Part shown: positions 15,271 through 21,978 of the stretch, piece by piece
Layout: the number at the start of each line of letters is the position of its first letter
Numbering within the stretch: the stretch's first letter is position 1
Source: Viridibacillus sp050279675
GTDB lineage: Bacteria > Bacillota > Bacilli > Bacillales_A > Planococcaceae
Length of the DNA: 31,855 nt
Assembly: GCF_050279675.1 (NCBI RefSeq)
Contig: NZ_JBNNUK010000029.1
Coordinates: forward strand, 1-31,855
Direction: 5' to 3'
Made by a program: the position numbers and the translations under genes
Notes under the pieces: model-generated
Database searches by the model: none
Seen by the model: the letters and a program-made list of their open reading frames with translations, nothing else
Told to the model about the DNA's origin: nothing

Positions 15271-16074
15271 ATGAAGAAGACCGTTTTTCTATCAGCTTTA
15301 CTGCTCTTTGTCATTACGGCTACCGGATTGTCAGCCAATGCAAAAATGGACCGTAAGCCGGCGTCCCCAGCGACACCAAATTCCAGCCAAAGTAATCATG
15401 TCATTCGGGTGTACGGACCAGGCGGACCACTTGAACCGATCAAGGAAGCGGCTGAACATTTTTCAGTTAAAACGGGAGTCAAGGTAGAAGTTACAGCCGG
15501 ACCAGAGGGCAATTGGATCAGCCAGGCAAAGCAAGATGCAGATATTATTTTCGGTGGCTCCGAATATATGCTGCAGGACTTCATCTTTAACCATCCCGAA
15601 ATGATCGACACTAAATCACGAACGGAGCTTTACCCACGTGCCGCAGGAATATTGGTGAGGAAGGGAAATCCTAAGAAGATTGAAAGCCTGGAGGAATTAA
15701 CGAAAAATGGAGTCAAAATACTCGATGTGAATGGGGCTGGCCAGCTCGGCCTGTGGGAAGATATGGCAGGCAGAAAAGGGCTAATCGAAGGTATTTCTCA
15801 AAATATTAACCTTTCTGTAAAGTCAAGTGCTGAAGCCATTGAACGTTGGAAGTCGAATTCCAGCCTAGACGCCTGGATTACCTATGAATCATGGCATTAC
15901 CGGCTCCGGGATGTGACCGACCTGGTCGAACTTCCCGAAGAAGAAAAGCTCTATCGTGGAACGCCGATCGTCCTGACGAAAATCACCGATCAGAAAAAAG
16001 AGGCACAGCAATTTATTGAGTATTTAAAAACGGAAGAAGGTCATCAAATCTTTCAAAAATGGGGCTGGAAGTAA
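15271..16074 (+). CDS. AcfC-like extracellular solute-binding protein
   Basis: This 267-residue exported protein has a signal peptide of about 24 residues ending in SANA. It has the ModA-like fold of COG4588, named after Vibrio cholerae accessory colonization factor AcfC. Family marks are VYGPGGP (47-53), KTGVKVEVTAGPEGNW, DADIIFGGSEYM, YPRAAGILVRKGNPK and LDVNGAGQLGLWED. No lipobox and no ABC permease are present nearby, so it may be freely secreted or wall-associated. The ligand is unknown; the ModA relation hints at an oxyanion. ATG 15271 has GGAGGAAG. Codon use is visibly more GC-rich than in zones 1 and 3. Confidence 0.88.
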   Translation: MKKTVFLSALLLFVITATGLSANAKMDRKPASPATPNSSQSNHVIRVYGPGGPLEPIKEAAEHFSVKTGVKVEVTAGPEGNWISQAKQDADIIFGGSEYMLQDFIFNHPEMIDTKSRTELYPRAAGILVRKGNPKKIESLEELTKNGVKILDVNGAGQLGLWEDMAGRKGLIEGISQNINLSVKSSAEAIERWKSNSSLDAWITYESWHYRLRDVTDLVELPEEEKLYRGTPIVLTKITDQKKEAQQFIEYLKTEEGHQIFQKWGWK

Positions 16075-16112
16075 GGATAATCTTTAAATATAAAAAACTA
16101 GGAGGAACATAC

Positions 16113-16598
16113 ATGAAAAAAGGAATGTTTACCCTCGCAATACTATCGATTATTTTTGTTATGGCTGCCTGTGGAAAAAGCACTGAGGAAAAAACAGAGA
16201 CGGATCAACCCGGTCAAGCCCAAACGGAACAAACTAAATCGGAACAAGCCCCGGCTGACAGCCTTCAGCTTTTGAAGAATGACAAAGATGGAGAATACCT
16301 AGCAGATTCACAGGGAAAAACGCTGTATTACTTTAAGAAGGACGAAATAGGAAAAAGCAATTGTAGCGGAGACTGCCTGGCAACCTGGCCGGCATTTACT
16401 CAGGGAGATTTCGCCGTCCCAGAAGGTTTTGACAAAAAGGATTTCGGTACATTCACAAGAGCAGACAACGGTAAGAAGCAGGTCACGTACAAAGGCTTTC
16501 CTCTTTATTATTTTGCGAAAGATCAGCAAAAAGGGGATGTAAACGGACAAGGAATAAAAGATGTATGGTTTATCGTAAATAGTAAAACAGAATTTTAA
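16113..16598 (+). CDS. COG4315-type lipoprotein with two YxFxxD repeats
   Basis: A lipoprotein of 161 residues with lipobox MAAC (Cys20), followed by a Gln/Thr/Glu-rich linker (about 23-50). Two secreted-repeat units (PF03640 type) follow, each containing a YYFxKD motif: LYYFKKD with CSGDCLATWPAF, then FPLYYFAKDQQKGDVNGQG. The two Cys (CSGDC) and the WPAF stretch are standard in this family, whose role is unknown. A longer frame starts near 16059, but AGGAGG at 16099-16104 fixes ATG 16113. It lies 38 nt after the acfC gene, so they are co-transcribed. Confidence 0.88.
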   Translation: MKKGMFTLAILSIIFVMAACGKSTEEKTETDQPGQAQTEQTKSEQAPADSLQLLKNDKDGEYLADSQGKTLYYFKKDEIGKSNCSGDCLATWPAFTQGDFAVPEGFDKKDFGTFTRADNGKKQVTYKGFPLYYFAKDQQKGDVNGQGIKDVWFIVNSKTEF

Positions 16599-16610
16599 TA
16601 AGCCTGTCCA

Positions 16611-16636
16611 GGGAACGATCAGTCGCGGTCGTTCCC
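16611..16636 (+). other. Hairpin between lipoprotein and sigma genes
   Basis: GGGAACGATC and GGTCGTTCCC form a 10-bp stem with one G-T pair, but only a weak T-rich stretch follows. It could be a partial terminator or a processing point that lowers sigma expression relative to the two upstream genes. A TATAAT at 16656-16661 could be a second promoter -10, but no good -35 is seen. Confidence 0.5.
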
Positions 16637-16697
16637 ATCCATACTTTTACAATAGTATAATGGCAATATATTTTTATCCAATAGCAGGGAGTGCCAC

Positions 16698-17243
16698 ATG
16701 AAAGAAAATTACGATGCGGAATTAATGATATTGGTAAACGAAAAACAGGGTCATGCATTAGAGGAGCTTTATGATCGATATATAAAGCTTGTTTACGGCT
16801 TCGTTATGAAGTTTTGTAATGGGAATGAGGATAAGACGAAAGAGATTATTCAGTTGGTCTTTTTGAGGCTATGGACAACAAACAGCCATTACGATCCGGC
16901 TCAAGGCAGCTTTGTAAATTGGCTCCTCACGATTACTCGCAATATTTGCATTGACTACCACCGCAAAGAGAAGAGGCATACGCAACACTATCAAGAGGAA
17001 CATGAAGAGATCGCCGACCTTGCCAATGCAATCGAGCAACGAGTAAATACGAATAATATTGAGATAGCGAAAAACAAATTGCCGACGGCGCAAAGAAAAT
17101 TAATCGATTTGCTTTATTGGAAAGGGTATTCTCTTTCAGAGATCGCCAAGCTTGAACAAGAGCCGCTCGGCACGATTAAAAGCAGATTGCACCAAGCACT
17201 TAAAGGTTTGAGGAAGCATCTGGAATTGGAGGATATAAAATGA
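16698..17243 (+). CDS. ECF-type RNA polymerase sigma factor
   Basis: The 181-residue protein has sigma region 2 (ALEELYDRYIKLVYGFVMKFC, then FLRLWTTNSHYDPAQGSFVNWLLTITRNICIDYHRK). Region 4 follows (LPTAQRKLIDLLYWKGYSLSEIAKLEQEPLGTIKSRLHQALKGLRKHL). Regions 1.1 and 3 are absent, as in ECF factors. The WLLTITRN stretch is typical of the SigK/RskA-like ECF groups. ATG 16698 follows GGGAG. The zinc anti-sigma gene overlaps its end by 4 nt (ATGA). It likely controls its own cluster, including the AcfC-like protein and the lipoprotein. Confidence 0.9.
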   Translation: MKENYDAELMILVNEKQGHALEELYDRYIKLVYGFVMKFCNGNEDKTKEIIQLVFLRLWTTNSHYDPAQGSFVNWLLTITRNICIDYHRKEKRHTQHYQEEHEEIADLANAIEQRVNTNNIEIAKNKLPTAQRKLIDLLYWKGYSLSEIAKLEQEPLGTIKSRLHQALKGLRKHLELEDIK

Positions 17244-17962
17244 GAAGGGATTGTGATGATTTAATTCCATATATAGCAAATGAGCTCAAGGAGAGCGAAC
17301 GCATGACCTTTGATGAACATTTAAAGAATTGTACGCTGTGTAAGAAAGAATATCAGGAATTGTCCCAGGCCTGGCATGCTTTGCCGTTTGATTATACCGA
17401 AATCGAGGTTCCTGAATCGCTAAAAGGCGAGGTGTTGGAGTATGTTTTTGATCACAAAACGAAAAGCGGTATGGAAACATTTATGTCTAAGATGAGCAAG
17501 CTTGCCATGATGCTCAAAAGCCATTTCACTCCAGTTTCAACCAGTATCGTGACCGTCTTGTTGATCGTGATTATTGGCCTTGGAATAGCGAATGTACAGG
17601 AAAAAAATCGCCATGCCGAAAATATACCCATTGAGATTTTAACGGCCATTCCCTTAAAAGCAGTCAATCAAAGCCACTCGGGAACAAACGGCATCGCATA
17701 TATTGTCCAGCAGGGATCAGAGAAAAATTTGGTGGTGCAGGTTCACAAATTACCTGGCGTCGAAGGTTCACAGGTTTACCAGGTTTGGTTGCTGAAAAAC
17801 GGCACGAGGGAAAATAGCGGCATATTCAAGCCGGACGAAAACGGATCCGGAATACTGACCTACCAGCTCGCCGAAGGGCAGACTTTTGATCAAATCGGCA
17901 TCACCGTCGAACCGGACGCCAATAGCAGCCAGCCAAGGGGAGAAAAAATAGCCGGATCATAG
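17240..17962 (+). CDS. Zinc anti-sigma factor with RskA-like outer domain
   Basis: The 240-residue membrane anti-sigma factor begins with a ZAS domain whose zinc ligands are His27, Cys31 and Cys34 (HLKNCTLCKK). It has a linker, one membrane helix (about 100-119), and an outer RskA/anti-sigma-K domain: VVQVHKLPGVEGSQVYQVWLLKNGTRENSGIF, then ITVEPDANSSQPRGEKI. In this family the ZAS domain holds the sigma factor until a redox or proteolytic signal releases it. The four-nucleotide overlap with the sigma gene shows translational coupling. The gene ends the GC-richer block. Confidence 0.9.
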   Translation: MRRDCDDLIPYIANELKESERMTFDEHLKNCTLCKKEYQELSQAWHALPFDYTEIEVPESLKGEVLEYVFDHKTKSGMETFMSKMSKLAMMLKSHFTPVSTSIVTVLLIVIIGLGIANVQEKNRHAENIPIEILTAIPLKAVNQSHSGTNGIAYIVQQGSEKNLVVQVHKLPGVEGSQVYQVWLLKNGTRENSGIFKPDENGSGILTYQLAEGQTFDQIGITVEPDANSSQPRGEKIAGS

Positions 17963-18013
17963 ATGGTAACAGAAAGGGACAGATACATTTTAAATATCTG
18001 GCTATCCTTATAT

Positions 18014-18037
18014 TTCGAACGGGTGCAAGTGTTCAAG
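18014..18037. repeat. Family-1 left-box fragment
   Basis: TTCGAACGGGTGCAAGTGTTCAA. The 'GGGTGCAAG' variant is shared with the copy at 18391. It lies 50 nt after the anti-sigma gene, at the edge of the repeat-rich zone. Confidence 0.5.
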
Positions 18038-18094
18038 AAACTTACCCAAAAATGATCAAACTTTTTATGAAATTCCATCTTTATTCTGAACTGT

Positions 18095-18188
18095 AGAATC
18101 CATTTTGATCGATCTTTTTTCAAAATGGATTCTTTGAATTTGCCGCAATAAAGCAGGTTCATGCGTTTTTTGATCAAACTTTATTCTA
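18095..18188. repeat. Family-2 repeat; 17963-18534 otherwise without a convincing gene
   Basis: AGAATCCATTTTG (18095-18107) pairs perfectly with CAAAATGGATTCT (18121-18133) around the 13-nt loop ATCGATCTTTTTT. GATCAAACTTTATTCTA follows at 18172-18188, 38 nt later. A degenerate copy of the box lies upstream (18055 onward). The only frame in the gap, ATG 18222 to TGA 18386 (54 codons), lacks a ribosome site and family marks and is doubtful. Confidence 0.6.
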
Positions 18189-18390
18189 TCCCCTTTTAAA
18201 ATATTGGATTACCTTTTTTGTATGGAGGTTTTTAACAAAGTTAATAACCAACATAGTATTCTAGGTAAAATGGTCAAGCAAATTTTAGAAGAATTTAATC
18301 ACGTTGAAAGAAGTACGATTGCTTCCAAAGAAATTTCTGAAAATGTTTTAAAAGTAGGAAATGTTTCACTGAAATATTGTGAATGAAATC

Positions 18391-18481
18391 ACTTAAACAA
18401 AAGGGTGCAAGAGTTGAAAATCCAGATGCCGAAGTCAAAGGCAGCTTTTCTTATTGGGCTAACGGAGCAGTATAGTTTAAT
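18391..18481. repeat. Family-1 repeat, copy 10
   Basis: Left box ACTTAAACAAAAGGGTGCAAGAG. A weak central stem (TGCC/GGCA) is followed by CTTTTCTTATT. Right box GGGCTAACGGAGCAG and TATAGTTTAA. Confidence 0.75.
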
Positions 18482-18534
18482 AAAATCGACTATGATATGA
18501 TTAGCATAAGGCTGATTCATAAGGGGGCTTTTTA

Positions 18535-18966
18535 ATGAAACCAGAACAAATTGTTAGAGTATTTTTTGAAAAAGTACGTTCAGGTAATGATCCTGATTAC
18601 TCAAATCAATTAATGGCAGAACAAGTACTGGCACATCAAATTGTATCTGAAGAAGAACAAATAGTGTTGAGGACACCTAAAGATTATGCTGAACACGTAA
18701 GAGAAATGATTGAAGCATATGGTAATTTTTCAATAGAAATTCAAGAATTATTAGTAGACGGAAATAAAGTATATGTACGTTGGAAACAAACAGGTACACA
18801 CGTAGGAGAAATCGATGGATACAAACCGACAGGGCTTCCAGTAATACAAATAGCAAGTGCGGTGTATAGAATAGAAAATGAAAAAATTTCAGAGTATTGG
18901 ATTCAAATTGATAGGTCAGGAATTCAAAAACAATTAGAGTGCAATAAAAATATCAAAGGTAGTTAA
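18535..18966 (+). CDS. SnoaL-like (ester cyclase/NTF2-fold) protein
   Basis: The 143-residue protein has the cone-shaped SnoaL/NTF2 fold pattern. It starts with a helix, IVRVFFEKVRSGN. It then has a DFAEHVREMIEAYGNFSIEIQELLVDGNKVYVRWKQTGTH-type core, a hydrophobic VIQIASAVYRIENEKISEYWIQIDRSGIQKQL ending, and the GxxPTG turn typical of ester cyclases. Members are isomerases, hydrolases, or simply binding proteins, so no reaction can be given. ATG 18535 follows AAGGGGGC. It is a single gene between family-1 copies 10 and 11. Confidence 0.8.
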   Translation: MKPEQIVRVFFEKVRSGNDPDYSNQLMAEQVLAHQIVSEEEQIVLRTPKDYAEHVREMIEAYGNFSIEIQELLVDGNKVYVRWKQTGTHVGEIDGYKPTGLPVIQIASAVYRIENEKISEYWIQIDRSGIQKQLECNKNIKGS

Positions 18967-19016
18967 TTAATGTTCAATGTACTAGAAAAAATAAAAGTGA
19001 TACGCAAGATTTGTTT

Positions 19017-19102
19017 TTAAACTAACGGGTGCTTTAGTAGAAGATCTTTGAGCTGTTTAGACAGCTCTTTTTTTATTCAACTAAAGGGGCAGTTTAGTTG
19101 AA
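19017..19102. repeat. Family-1 repeat, copy 11 (GAGCTGT subtype, best right stem)
   Basis: Left box TTAAACTAACGGGTGCTTTAG. Central hairpin GAGCTGT-ttag-ACAGCTC (19050-19067) with seven T. Right box TTCAACTAAA / TTTAGTTGAA is a perfect 10-bp stem around GGGGCAG (19076-19102). The last base pair is A-T where other copies have C-G, a compensatory change. Confidence 0.93.
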
Positions 19103-19130
19103 GAGAAATAATTGTATAGGAAGTGAAAAT

Positions 19131-19619
19131 TTGAAGAAGAAACTTTGGGTTACTGTTCTAATTTTAGCATTAACTCTTATTGGTGTTTTTTCCTTTGTGC
19201 TACTTAAACCACCTTTGGAAATAAGTACTCTTGGTACATCTGTTGGTAATAAATCAGTTGTTATTGGAATTGGTAATAAAGGCTTTCGTGAAGTGAAAAT
19301 ATTAGAAGTATCAGTAAATAATAATGAAAAGCCATCAAAAACAAAAGTACAAGTTAGTAATGCTTTACAAGGTTTCATCATAACGGATGATTATAATAAT
19401 AATGAGTCAGAAAAATATGGTTTTAAGAATATAGAGGAGGTATCAATAAAGGCAGACACATCTCCTGCCGCTACCTATAAAAAATTAGATGATGGCACTG
19501 CTTCGAAAAAGGATGAAATCTATGGGATTAGTGTTTTTCATAGTGAAGCAATCAATCAGGTTAAAATAAAGTATAGCTATTTTGGCATTTCATTTAATAA
19601 AACTGTGTTGTTTAACTAA
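19131..19619 (+). CDS. Membrane-anchored protein of unknown function
   Basis: This 162-residue protein has a lysine-rich start and one N-terminal membrane helix (about 5-25). The outer domain is rich in beta-prone stretches (LGTSVGNKSVVIGIGNKGFREVKILEVSVNN), reminiscent of small Ig-like or transport-associated domains. It ends in IKYSYFGISFNKTVLFN. A frame also opens at TTG 19098 inside the repeat, but TTG 19131 has GGAAGTG upstream and gives a normal signal-anchor start. Its last codons and stop lie in the repeat that follows (19611-19637). No family recognised. Confidence 0.7.
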   Translation: MKKKLWVTVLILALTLIGVFSFVLLKPPLEISTLGTSVGNKSVVIGIGNKGFREVKILEVSVNNNEKPSKTKVQVSNALQGFIITDDYNNNESEKYGFKNIEEVSIKADTSPAATYKKLDDGTASKKDEIYGISVFHSEAINQVKIKYSYFGISFNKTVLFN

Positions 19620-19637
19620 TGGAGCAGGTTAGTTTAA
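19611..19637. repeat. Family-1 right box overlapping a stop codon (copy 12)
   Basis: TTTAACTAATGGAGCAG followed by GTTAGTTTAAG. The TAA of the preceding gene (19617-19619) is part of the box, so the insertion or evolution of the repeat defines the protein's C-terminus. Confidence 0.75.
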
Positions 19638-19715
19638 GAAATAACGTTGAAGTAGGTATAGTAGTGGAATTTTCAAGTATCAGGCAAAATAGTTGACTGC
19701 TAAGGGGGAAGATTT

Positions 19716-19898
19716 ATTCGTTACAATTTAATTTTGTATATTGCTATTGCTTTAATGCAACTAATTATTTTAACGAATATTACTTTATTAGACGGTAGTT
19801 GGAACAGAATTACAATGTGCTTATGTACATCTATATTTATTTTTGCAACAACAATTTTTCTTCTAAGTAAGTCGCAAGGACAAAAATCTGGACGTTAA
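19716..19898 (+). CDS. Small two-helix membrane protein, apparent ATT start
   Basis: A frame of 60 codons encodes two hydrophobic segments separated by LLDGSWNRITM, with a basic, soluble tail (SKSQGQKSGR). AAGGGGGAAG (19702-19711) is a strong ribosome site. The codon at the right distance is ATT 19716; there is no ATG, GTG or TTG there. TTG 19734 is the next possible start but lacks a ribosome site. It is either a rare AUU start or a gene that has lost its start codon. No family recognised. Confidence 0.5.
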   Translation: MRYNLILYIAIALMQLIILTNITLLDGSWNRITMCLCTSIFIFATTIFLLSKSQGQKSGR

Positions 19899-19911
19899 AG
19901 TATTTAGTGTG

Positions 19912-19994
19912 AAAAGACAATAAAGTTATTTAATTATAAAACCTAAAACAAACATAACCCCGTTCTAAATTTAGGACGGGGTTAAAGTATAGTT
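19912..19994. repeat. Family-3 palindromic block, left copy
   Basis: It begins with AAAAGACA and contains TAAAGTTATTTAATT. It carries the palindrome AACCCCGTTCTAAA / TTTAGGACGGGGTT (19956-19983, one G-T pair) and ends in TATAGTT. A near-identical block lies at 21383-21466, so the pair brackets the DUF2089 operon. The palindrome can serve as a terminator. Confidence 0.85.
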
Positions 19995-20063
19995 ATTTAA
20001 TTGTTCTGAATAATCGATATAATTATGGAAGTGGGTATCTTTACTAAGATAAATGTCTACAAT

Positions 20064-20094
20064 TTCAACCATTATGGTAAATATAATGGTTGAA
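20064..20094. promoter_or_regulatory. 12-bp dyad upstream of the DUF2089 operon
   Basis: TTCAACCATTAT (20064-20075) and ATAATGGTTGAA (20083-20094) form a perfect inverted repeat with a 7-nt spacer, about 150 bp upstream of the first gene. It could be an operator or an RNA hairpin. Confidence 0.5.
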
Positions 20095-20187
20095 TGTATA
20101 ATGAAAATGGATAATCAATATTATTGAACAATTAATTAATATTATTGGTTTTTTTGATTGAAAAAATTAATTTTATTATTCATATAT

Positions 20188-20220
20188 TTGATTCCTTGAT
20201 ATATAATGTAATTGAATCAA
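20188..20220 (+). promoter_or_regulatory. Putative promoter -10 inside a dyad, DUF2089 operon
   Basis: TTGATTC (20188-20194) and GAATCAA (20214-20220) flank a region holding TATAAT (20202-20207). A repressor bound there would block the -10. The -35 is not convincing. The ribosome site AAAGGAAGGG follows. Confidence 0.4.
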
Positions 20221-20240
20221 CTAAAAGGAAGGGTTTCATT

Positions 20241-20606
20241 ATGGCTTATAAAGTAATTACAAATTGTCCTGTCTGCAGTAAAACATTGAAAATTACAAAG
20301 TTGCAGTGCTCTCATTGTCACACTACGATTGAAAATGAGTTTGAATTATCTAAGCTGGCATCCTTATCAAAGGATCAGCTTCATTTTGTGGAAGTATTTT
20401 TAACATGTAGAGGGAATATCAAAGAAGTTGAAAAGGAACTTGGGATTTCGTATCCAACGGTTCGAGGCAAGCTAACAGATATCATCTCATCCCTTGGATA
20501 TGTGCAGAAGAAGAAAAATGAAGTAGATGAGAAAAAAGTTGTTACCATGTTGGAAAATGGCGAAATCACACCAGAAGAAGCCATTAAGCTCTTAAAAGAG
20601 GTATAG
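20241..20606 (+). CDS. DUF2089 zinc-ribbon/helix-turn-helix protein
   Basis: The 121-residue protein begins with a zinc ribbon (Cys9, Cys12, Cys23, Cys26). A helical domain follows, with the stretch LHFVEVFLTCRGNIKEVEKELGISYPTVRGKL, which is a helix-turn-helix. It ends with an acidic/SHOCT-like tail (VVTMLENGEITPEEAIKLLKE). DUF2089 proteins are presumed DNA-binding regulators. A longer frame begins at 20145, but GGAAGGG before ATG 20241 and the conserved opening favour 20241. The next gene starts 13 nt after the stop; the tail resembles that gene's N-terminus. Confidence 0.85.
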   Translation: MAYKVITNCPVCSKTLKITKLQCSHCHTTIENEFELSKLASLSKDQLHFVEVFLTCRGNIKEVEKELGISYPTVRGKLTDIISSLGYVQKKKNEVDEKKVVTMLENGEITPEEAIKLLKEV

Positions 20607-20619
20607 GGAGGAATTTATC

Positions 20620-21009
20620 ATGAAAGAGGAAATTATAAGAGTGTTAACAATGGTTCAAGAAGGGAAGATTGACGCAGATAAGGGATCAGAACTGATTCAA
20701 GTATTAAAAGAAAAAGAAGAAACAGGTAAGAAGCTTCTTGAAAAACCGACCAAATATTTAGATAAAACTTTAAAAATTCGTGTTGTATCAGCCGAAAATG
20801 ATAACGTCATGGTCAATTTGCCTATAAAACTTCTCAAGGTAGTATTAATGGCTGGACACAGCATCGCAGCGAGTATTCCTCAATCGGAAAAATACATTAA
20901 AGATATAGACATAAGCCTTATTATAGAAGCAATCGAAAACGAATTAGATGGCCAAATTGTAGATATAAAATCGGCAAACGGGGATACCGTTTCGGTCATC
21001 ATTGATTAG
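20620..21009 (+). CDS. SHOCT-like/YvlB N-terminal-domain protein
   Basis: This 129-residue protein starts with the YvlB-type short helical unit, IRVLTMVQEGKIDADKGSELIQVL. A domain follows (LKIRVVSAENDNVMVNLPIKLLKVVLMAG and QIVDIKSANGDTVSVIID) with two beta-rich ends flanking helices. No membrane helix is present. Such proteins are common beside DUF2089 and PspC-type genes in Firmicutes and may act in envelope-stress signalling (inference). GGGAGG before ATG 20620 is strong. Confidence 0.72.
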   Translation: MKEEIIRVLTMVQEGKIDADKGSELIQVLKEKEETGKKLLEKPTKYLDKTLKIRVVSAENDNVMVNLPIKLLKVVLMAGHSIAASIPQSEKYIKDIDISLIIEAIENELDGQIVDIKSANGDTVSVIID

Positions 21010-21019
21010 TGATTTGCTT

Positions 21020-21301
21020 ATGATGCATGTAAAAGTGAAAGCAAAAGACATTCGGTTTACCATCCCAATTCCATATGCAACTTTAAACATTGTTATTTCA
21101 ATTTTGTCTTCTAAGATTTTTCAGAAAAATGCAAACAAATGGACAAAAGAGCACTTCGAAAGAAAAAAACTGGACTTTACCTTTCCACTAATGGACAAAA
21201 AAACGCTAAAGCCTATCGTCAAGGAACTGAAAAATTATAAGGGGATCGTGCTAGTAGATGTCAAAGCTAAGGATGGTACTGAGGTTAAGGTTAGACTATA
21301 A
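21020..21301 (+). CDS. Small protein with the same domain type as its upstream neighbour
   Basis: This protein of about 93 residues (ATG 21020; TTG 21002 is an alternative that overlaps the upstream stop) repeats the pattern of the preceding protein. A first strand pair, VKVKAKDIRFTIPIPYATL, leads into helices, and it ends in VLVDVKAKDGTEVKVRL, comparable to VDIKSANGDTVSVIID. It lacks the SHOCT-like N-terminus. No ribosome site is visible, so it is probably translationally coupled. It is the last gene of the operon, with the palindromic terminator 82 nt downstream. Function unknown. Confidence 0.65.
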   Translation: MMHVKVKAKDIRFTIPIPYATLNIVISILSSKIFQKNANKWTKEHFERKKLDFTFPLMDKKTLKPIVKELKNYKGIVLVDVKAKDGTEVKVRL

Positions 21302-21382
21302 TTTATTATAGAATACACCGACCACTGACTGGCATTTTGAAGAAAAAGCCTAATTTCTCGCTAAAATACCGAGGAAATTGTA

Positions 21383-21466
21383 AAAAGACATTAAAGTTAT
21401 TTAATTTTAAAAGCTCAAACAAGTATAACCCCGTTCTAAATTTAGAACGGGGTTAAAAATATAGTT
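21383..21466. repeat. Family-3 palindromic block, right copy
   Basis: The same block as 19912-19994: AAAAGACA, TAAAGTTATTTAATT, the perfect palindrome AACCCCGTTCTAAA / TTTAGAACGGGGTT, and TATAGTT. The two copies differ at about a dozen of 83 positions. Distance between them is about 1.39 kb. Confidence 0.85.
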
Positions 21467-21560
21467 GTGTATTCAACAATAGTGCCCGATTGTTGAATAC
21501 CATGACTAGCGTTTTTTAACGGGGAGAGCAAATGCTTATTTCAGCTTGTCAAAAATCTAA

Positions 21561-21734
21561 CTATTTCACATTCTTTAGAGGGGAAATTACCTTGTTATAA
21601 AAAAATCTTTCCCATTTAGCTAACAAACCGTCACCATTTTCACCACGTTGAATTTCAATTTCGTGGTTTTTATGAAATTCTGCTATTCGTTTATTATGCT
21701 CTTTGTGCAATTGATGGAGAGCTACTTGTTTCAT
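21561..21734 (-). CDS. 57-residue basic protein, unrecognised
   Basis: On the minus strand, GAAAGGAGGG precedes ATG 21734 at ideal distance, opening a 57-codon frame to TAG 21561. The product is hydrophilic and His/Lys-rich (HQLHKEHNKRIAEFHKNHEIEIQRGENGDGLLAKWERFF). It has no signal peptide or Cys and is probably a helix-rich cytoplasmic protein. A TATAAT is present upstream (plus 21779-21784). A CTACA/TGTAG dyad (21796-21810) lies where the -35 would be. No family known to me. Confidence 0.7.
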   Translation of the reverse strand: MKQVALHQLHKEHNKRIAEFHKNHEIEIQRGENGDGLLAKWERFFYNKVISPLKNVK

Positions 21735-21870
21735 TATTATCCCTCCTTTCGATTAACCATAATTATATATCCTGGGTTGATTATAGCAAAGTATTCTACA
21801 CGTTTTGTAGATTAAACCTGCCTTTCAGTTTTAACAGCAACAATCTTTGAGAAAAAGCCTTAATTATAGT

Positions 21871-21896
21871 CTTCACAAACGGTTTAGTTAAACAAG
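21871..21896. repeat. Family-1 fragment
   Basis: CTTCACAAACGGTTTAGTTAAACAAG, a degenerate box lacking GGGCAG. It lies between the small minus-strand gene and the AlkD-like gene. Confidence 0.35.
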
Positions 21897-21978
21897 TTCA
21901 ACATACTTTGATTATCCAAAAAATTATTACTTCAGATGTATCTATTTACAAAAGGGTGTTATTAGGCAATTACGTGAC

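Noticed and set aside
16599..16697. Riboswitch or T-box before the ECF sigma gene
   Set aside because: Only a single GC-rich hairpin is present; no conserved riboswitch core or T-box sequence was seen.
18222..18386. 54-codon frame (VNNQHSILGKMVKQ...)
   Set aside because: The GGAGG lies inside the first codons with no start at the right distance after it, and no family resemblance. Mentioned only in the gap description.
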